Position numbers and translations under genes: made by a program
The notes under the pieces: model-generated
What the model saw: the letters and a program-made list of their open reading frames with translations, nothing else
What the model was told of the DNA's origin: nothing
The model's database searches: none
Shown here: piece by piece, positions 26,470 to 64,000 of the stretch
Layout: each line of letters begins with the position of its first letter
Position numbering within the stretch: position 1 is the first letter of the stretch
Assembly (NCBI RefSeq): GCF_029784155.1
Contig: NC_073691.1
Location: 91,842,722-91,906,721, forward strand
Reading direction: 5' to 3'
From: Uranotaenia lowii
Taxonomy: Eukaryota > Arthropoda > Insecta > Diptera > Culicidae
DNA: 64,000 nucleotides

Positions 26470-26776
26470 TTTCAAGCGTATCAAGGAGCGTACATGCAAG
26501 AAATGCAATTTATATATTGCTTCAAATGTTCTCCAAAAGGAGCATAGCTAAATCCACAAGGCCCCAGCCTCGGATAGAAAGATTCGTCCAAAGCGAATTG
26601 TAGGCAAAAGAGGACAAGAAGTGCTGGTCATCACTCCGGAGGACGATAGAGAGTGGGTGGAGGCAGCTGACATCGCAGATGCAATTATTCCAGCCCAACA
26701 GACGATGGAGGAAAGCTGCTCAACGATTTCATTGGAATCCCGAATGGAGATAATTTGGACCGACGCAACTGATTGA
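26470..26776 (+). pseudogene. Coding-like remnant with a C2H2-like finger
   Basis: A frame containing KERTCKKCNLYIASNVLQKE, one stop codon, then RPKRIVGKRGQEVLVITPED and an acidic tail ending IIWTDATD before a stop reads like real protein: biased composition and a C-x2-C...H-x3-H pattern spanning the stop. I do not recognise the family. It lies inside the Harbinger-like element, so it may be cargo or the relic of an element protein. Confidence 0.35.
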
Positions 26777-27642
26777 ATACTTACTAGCTATCCTGTTTGT
26801 TGAAAGGTAGCTTGATTTTTTTTGACTGATTGATATGCTTTTTTAAACTTCCATTTATAACTTCTTTCCCTTTTTTTGTTATTTTTTTGTATTATTCTAA
26901 ATTAAATATCGATTTTTAAAAGTGGGGGGGGGGGGTTTATTAAAGCTACGTTATTATTTAGGGGGGGTCTATGACTTTGTGACGAATTGCTACGAGTGGG
27001 GAGGGGGGTGGTATAAAAATTCGAAAAAAAGCTACGTCATTTATGGACGTTCCCTAACGGTTCACTTCTCCCGTCCCGAAAACGTGCAGTTCAGGTTTTG
27101 TCTTTAGGGTTTTTTTGATACCCAGTCCTTGATATTAATTTTTTATTTTTTCCTCGGACAGGGGCGGCCCGCTGGAGTTAAGATTCTCTCGAGCCTCTTC
27201 CCCAGCAGGAACAAAGCCATGTCAAAACAATTTTAACAATTTTTTACAATACACAATATGTCAGAGCACTGCAGTGAGCGAGGTGACGCTCTGTGAAGGA
27301 TTCTTTTCCCCGTATTTCGTCCAGGCGGAGAAGATTTGCGTTTCTGGACAAACGGCGAGACGTCATTCTTTCGAGGCGCAAGTTGTGGTGGGATTCTCTG
27401 CTTGTCAGGAGTTTGTGGGTAAACATTAGAGTGTGGAACTCCTGTGCGCCTCGAATGGGAAGTACTAAATTATTCATGCCATACAACGCCTCAGACGGAT
27501 AAAACCAGGCCAGCATGAAAACAGTCTTGAGGACACGGTTTTACATGGTTTGCAGTTCCCTAAGGTGGCTTTTACATGTCCTACAGCGCTGAGAATGGGA
27601 GTAAGCTAAATAGCGGCACGTTATTTAAATATACGGTAAAAT

Positions 27643-27826
27643 TGTGCCCAGATGGCAAGTCAGTTGCTTCCTGAGCCGATTTCCGTGAGTTCGAACCCAA
27701 GAGTAAACATCGATCACAGTTGTACCGGAAAAGTTTTTCAATGACAGTCCGCCTACTGCATCGCTGATATAAGTCGCGAATGAAATACAGATGTTAAAAC
27801 GACTATAACCGAAAAAAAAACGAAAC
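27643..27826 (+). mobile_element. Probable tRNA-derived SINE
   Basis: This plus-strand segment has an A-box-like TGGCAAGTCAGTTGC and, about 35 bp on, a B-box-like GAGTTCGAACCC. It ends on an A-rich tail (gaaaaaaaaacgaaacgaaa). It interrupts the RT reading frame of the surrounding retrotransposon. I could not find a target-site duplication, so the ends are approximate. Confidence 0.55.
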
Positions 27827-28049
27827 GAAAGCAGGTTACAGTCGAAGCCAGTGCTGAAGGACTTGAAATTATGGTGTCATCGGTAAAGAGCGTAACTTTG
27901 CCATGAACCTTTAGTTGTGGAAGATCGTTAACAAAAACTAGAAACGTCAACGGGCCTAGGTTACTTCCTTTTGGTACTCCCGTTGCCACGAACCTTTTGC
28001 TACTTGAGCATCCTTTCAGAGACGCGAATTTCTGTCGAGCTGTTATGTA

Positions 28050-29211
28050 AAGTCTGTTTCACATAGAATCTGGTCGCATCTTTTCATTTACTACAGCGTC
28101 CCTAGTTGTCACATCGCGAATCTATTGACAGTGTTTTGATCCGGATAGTTTGTTTACTTAGTGGTGAAAATTTCATCAGGATTGAAGCAGTCAGTCAAAA
28201 GTTATCGACGATGGAACGCGAAGGCGAGAGAAAATTCTGCACACTCACGTAGAGAAACCGACGTGGTCAGGGGTAAAGATCGCGAAATTCCTGAAATATC
28301 CAAAATCGACTGTAAATTCGGTGCTGCAACGTTACCGGGAGACCCCTACGGTTGATCGAGCAAATCAAACCAGGCGTAAAAGTGGAACATATGACCGGAA
28401 GCTGCGAGCAAAGGTAATTAGATCAGTTCACAATAATCCTGGAATCTCCTTGCGTGATTTGGCGAAAAAGTTCAAGACGAACCACAGTACAGCATTTTGA
28501 TGGACGACGAAACTTACATCAAAATGGATTTTGGACAAATACCCGGTAACAAATTTTACCTTGCGAAGCGTAAAAGGAATGTTGCGGCTAGATTCAAGTT
28601 TGTTTTCGCAGATAAATATGCTCGTAAGTTGATGATTTGGCAAAGGATCTGTAGTTGTGGGAAGAAGACTAAGATTTTCATCACTGGGGACACAATGAAT
28701 GGAAATGTTTACAAAGAAGAATGTCTTCAGAAGAGGGTTTTGCCATTCATTCGGTCCCACAAAGGTCCGGTAAAGTTCTGGCCGGACCTGGCAAGTTGCC
28801 ACTACAGCCGGGATGTCGTTAAGTGGTATAAGGAGAACAAGGTCGATTTTGTTGAAAAAAGCATCAATCCACCAAATTGTCCGGATTTTGGTCTCATCGA
28901 GAAATATTGGGCAATAGTTAAGAGCAAACTGAAGAAATGTGGCAGAACCATGAAAAACCCCGCTCAAATGGAAAAGTGGTGGAACAAGATGGCGAATGAG
29001 GTTACCAGCAGTACTGTGCAGAAAATAATGGGTGGTATCCTAAAAAAAGTTCGAAAATTCATCCGAAAAGCTGATGAATGATTTTTATGTATTTTTTTAC
29101 TTAAATTGCAATAACAACCCTACAAAATGACATTTTTACTTTTGTTGTACGTTATTTTTTTGCGGAGAAATGATCTATTTTATCCGACCAGATTCTATGT
29201 GAAACAGACTT
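28050..29211 (+). mobile_element. Tc1/mariner DD37E-type transposon with internal deletion (copy 1)
   Basis: A 1,162-bp element has 27-bp perfect inverted ends (begin AAGTCTGTTTCACATAGAAT) and TA duplications (28048-28049 and 29212-29213). The plus-strand transposase remnant has helix-turn-helix-like sequence (AKFLKYPKSTVNSVLQRYRE, ISLRDLAKKFKTNHSTAF). A deletion then joins it to the catalytic part at 28500-29081 (MDDETYIKMDF; FWPDLASCHY; NPPNCPDFGLIEKYW). Exactly 37 residues separate the second Asp (DLAS) from the Glu (LIEKYW), hence DD37E. It is probably inactive because of the deletion and N-terminal frameshifts. It is inserted in the RT of the CR1/Jockey-like element. Confidence 0.92.
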
Positions 29212-29640
29212 TAGCTTTCAATTAACCGATGGGGCTGGCCTCTTATTCCATACCATTCCAATTTTTGCAACATGGTGTCGAATGATTTCCTCAGGTCCAA
29301 AAACAGGGCCCCAGCGTAGTTGCGATTTTCCAGGTCGTCATGTACATCTTTTAGGAATTCAGAATTTGCTGTTAAAGTACTGAATCCCTTTCTGAATCCA
29401 TATTGGCGTGGACTCGATAGGTACTCACTTATCTAGTGACGAGAAGTTTTTCCAGGATTTTGTTCAAGACTGAGAGCGTTGAGATTGGACGGTAGTTTGA
29501 AACGTCTGAGTTGTCTCGAGACTTGAAAATAGGAGTTACTCGGGCTAGTTTCAATGCGTCGGGATAACTGTCAGGGTATTGGAGAACGCCAAGTGATGTG
29601 TCCACGGTGTCCCTAGTGTCATATAGCTCTCTAAGAGAGC

Positions 29641-30230
29641 TTCCAAAGAAGAAAGTGACAATGCTAAATCAAAGATTAGATGAATTCATTAGCATCAGTT
29701 TCAAGCATCAAACTTTCAGAAGAGTCATTTAGACACACTATAGAGCGGATGAGGGTTGAAGAAAATGCCATCTTTCAAAACCGTCTAATTTCGTTTGAAA
29801 GTTTACCCACATCCGTTATTAAAAGATCCAACTGGTGACATATGAAGGGATAGTTCTGTGAATTGGGTCATATCCATCTTACAGCTATGATGAGAAAAAA
29901 AAAACAAATAGATTACAGCAATTAGCATGGAAGTCTTTTTTTATATTTTCAATAATAGTACATTTTAATACTTACACCGTGTTCTACAGAGTCGATAATT
30001 TACTAATACCTAACATTAATTCGCACATATTCTAACATAGCTGTTAAAAACGTAAAAACATGTTCTGATCTAAATTAATATCACTTTTGTCTAACCGTTT
30101 ATCTCGTGAAAGATAAGTTCGTAGTTCTTTTTGGACGTCTTATTGCAAAAAAAAACAGTTCACCTCACTCTCGATCATGTTCGCATGGACTAATAACGTT
30201 GCTGCTAACCTGAATTGTTTGGTTTGGCTG
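29641..30230. other. Nothing identified
   Basis: AT-rich sequence beyond the stop codon of gene B. It should include that gene's 3' UTR. No supported repeat or coding region was seen. Confidence 0.5.
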
Positions 30231-62932
<32,702 letters not shown>

Positions 62933-63560
62933 TGTGATTCACTCGTGATTATTTCACTGAACTCTATTATTCCACTAGCTAGCTGTATTTGAGCATTTCA
63001 TTTCTTCTTCAACCCTCGCACAAGATCACTTTTGATCGAATTTGTAAAACTTGCTCTCGGTATCATCCTCTGCTGCACTGTGCTCTTTTCACCTCGAGTG
63101 CATTCACATTTCACACCCATTCAATCTCCTCGGAACATACTGATCCAACTAATTTGACTTGACCTCCCTCCGGTTCACACCCTGGGTGCAGATCGTCGGC
63201 GTGTGTTTTTATTTCAGCAAATGTTATAATATTTTTCAAAATGAGCCGCAATGGCAATGCAAGTTGCTTTTGCCTCAAAAGCAGCCGGCGCACATTTTTT
63301 CAATGATTTTTTTCCGACGCTTTCTCATCTCTTCTGTTTGTCGAGCTGTGGCTGTCGCATTTGCGACACGTCTTGTATAGGACCGATATTTTCTCACACA
63401 CATCTGGCGGCGTCATTCACGAGAAACGTAACACAACTGCAACTTCTGCACTCGGTAATAATATTTTCATTCTAAGCCGCACTTGAACTGGCTTGCGCGA
63501 ATAAATGCTGTTGGATGTAATATTTTTGCTATCACAGAACTACGTGGTTGTACTCCATTT
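62933..63560 (-). promoter_or_regulatory. Upstream region of gene B (no motif identified)
   Basis: Sequence 5' of the gene B start codon. It should contain the 5' UTR and promoter unless further non-coding exons lie outside the window. I could not assign a TATA box or initiator with confidence. Confidence 0.3.
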
Positions 63561-63581
63561 ACCCGAAAACCATTGCCCAGA

Positions 63582-63765
63582 ATGAAAAATCCCCAGAATT
63601 CCAATCGCCAGAAAGAACCATTCCCCAGAATTTTTTTCCCCAGACGAACCATTCTCCAGAAAAATTTTCGCCAGAATGTACCATTTCCCAGAAATTTTTT
63701 CACCAGAATGAACCATGTACCAGAAATTTTTTCGCCAGAAGGACCATTTCCCAGAAAATTGAAAA
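63582..63765. repeat. Minisatellite, about 31-32 bp unit (ccagaa...accatt...cccagaa...)
   Basis: About five to six diverged copies of a unit containing CCAGAA, ACCATT and CCCAGAAATTTTTTC. Overlapping frames on both strands are a by-product of the repeat. Confidence 0.85.
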
Positions 63766-63839
63766 CATTTATCCTTACTAGAAATTATTCAAAAAAAAGG
63801 AATTGTTTCAAAAAAAAAAGGGGTTTCATAACTTTATTC

Positions 63840-64000
63840 TTTTGCGGCAAGGCCGCAACCAACGAGGATGAAGGGGCTGAGGCGGCACAAAGCCGCCGAA
63901 GCTCCCAAATCCGAGGAGGCCGCCGACCCGCCGTCGGAAGCGGCGGCCCTAAGACATTGGTCTAGGTCTGCCGGGGCTTCCTAGGTCTGCGTGAAAGCTA
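63840..64000. other. GC-rich tract of unlike composition
   Basis: Rich in GCCGCC/GGCGGC words (for example gcggcaaggccgcaacc and aggccgccgacccgccgtcg), in sharp contrast to the AT-rich surroundings. It runs off the window edge. It may be the end of another repeat element or foreign sequence; I cannot assign it. Confidence 0.5.

Larger units (their letters stand above)
24917..27054. mobile_element. PIF/Harbinger-like element (TAA duplication, G-rich ends)
   Basis: A 2,138-bp element has inverted ends starting GGGAACATCCATAAATGACG on the left and GGGAACGTCCATAAATGACG (reverse complement) on the right, 24 bp with one mismatch. The 3-bp duplication TAA (24914-24916 and 27055-27057) fits PIF/Harbinger. 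Both subterminal regions have long G runs (about 24949-25012 and 26923-27007) and GTGTGACGA/GTGACGAATTGC motifs. No Harbinger transposase is visible. A second TA-flanked element is nested at 25096-26410. A coding-like remnant lies at about 26470-26776. Confidence 0.7.
27244..29640 (-). mobile_element. CR1/Jockey-like non-LTR retrotransposon fragment, split by a DD37E transposon
   Basis: In minus orientation the 5' part (29640-29214) encodes RT segments YPDALKLARVTPIFKSRDNS and VSNYRPISTLSVLNKILEKL, then GALFLDLRKSFDT. After the inserted transposon, the frame resumes at about 28020 with VATGVPKGSNLGPLTFLVFV and LFTDDTII (the RT 'xADD' block with A changed to T). The C-terminal region is at 27516-27244 (ALYGMNNLVLPIRGAQEFHT). 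It has frame breaks and is 5' truncated. A SINE-like insert lies at about 27643-27826. Confidence 0.8.

Noticed and set aside
63467..63965. Open frames on both strands over the CCAGAA repeat
   Set aside because: Repeat-driven; composition mirrors the minisatellite and the frames have no conserved features.

Overview
The window is animal nuclear DNA, most likely from a dipteran and probably a mosquito. It is AT-rich, its genes have many short exons with GT-AG introns, and the intergenic and intronic space is filled with transposable elements. The mosquito suggestion rests on two Tc1/mariner-like elements of the DD37E type, a group known from mosquitoes, and on the overall repeat mix. The species cannot be read from the sequence. 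There is no prokaryotic architecture: no operons, no CRISPR array and no rRNA.

Four host genes are visible. (1) 1207-2616, minus: a complete five-exon diphosphomevalonate decarboxylase (mevalonate pathway), 372 aa. (2) 4090-13064, plus: the first 20 exons of highwire/MYCBP2 (PHR-family E3 ubiquitin ligase). They hold about 2,456 codons in one unbroken frame, with the RCC1-like repeats and both PHR domains. The model ends on a good splice donor, and the C-terminal half (filamin, DOC and RING portions) is not seen in the next 51 kb. (3) 13229-23547, minus: a five-exon gene ('gene A') for a 459-aa type I membrane protein with leucine-rich-like repeats. (4) 30231-62932, minus: a seven-exon gene ('gene B') for an 896-aa relative of the same architecture, with a 328-aa cytoplasmic tail carrying repeated Tyr-Ala-Glu motifs. 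Exon phases close exactly for Mvd, gene A and gene B, and every internal highwire junction keeps frame.

The rest is a dense, nested TE landscape. Between Mvd and highwire lies a hAT MITE. Intron 1 of gene A holds a dead I-clade non-LTR retrotransposon, itself hit by a hAT MITE and a tRNA-derived SINE. Between genes A and B lie a TAA-flanked element with a TA element inside it, and a CR1/Jockey-like retrotransposon split by a DD37E transposon. The introns of gene B carry a 5'-truncated non-LTR element, a TA MITE filled with a 10-bp minisatellite, a nested pair of TA elements with GGGTAA ends and subterminal repeat arrays, a 400-bp (CA)n tract, a second DD37E element, a 143-bp satellite inside a hAT-like element, a foldback element interrupted by a young internally deleted gypsy-type LTR element, a MITE with a 117-bp internal duplication and a decayed hAT transposase.

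Mvd and highwire are divergently transcribed about 1.5 kb apart. Highwire and gene A are convergent, only 164 bp apart. If highwire is intact, genes A and B must lie antisense inside one highwire intron of more than 50 kb. Otherwise the scaffold is misjoined or rearranged near 13.1 kb. Many element boundaries are supported by target-site duplications and terminal inverted repeats read directly from the sequence.
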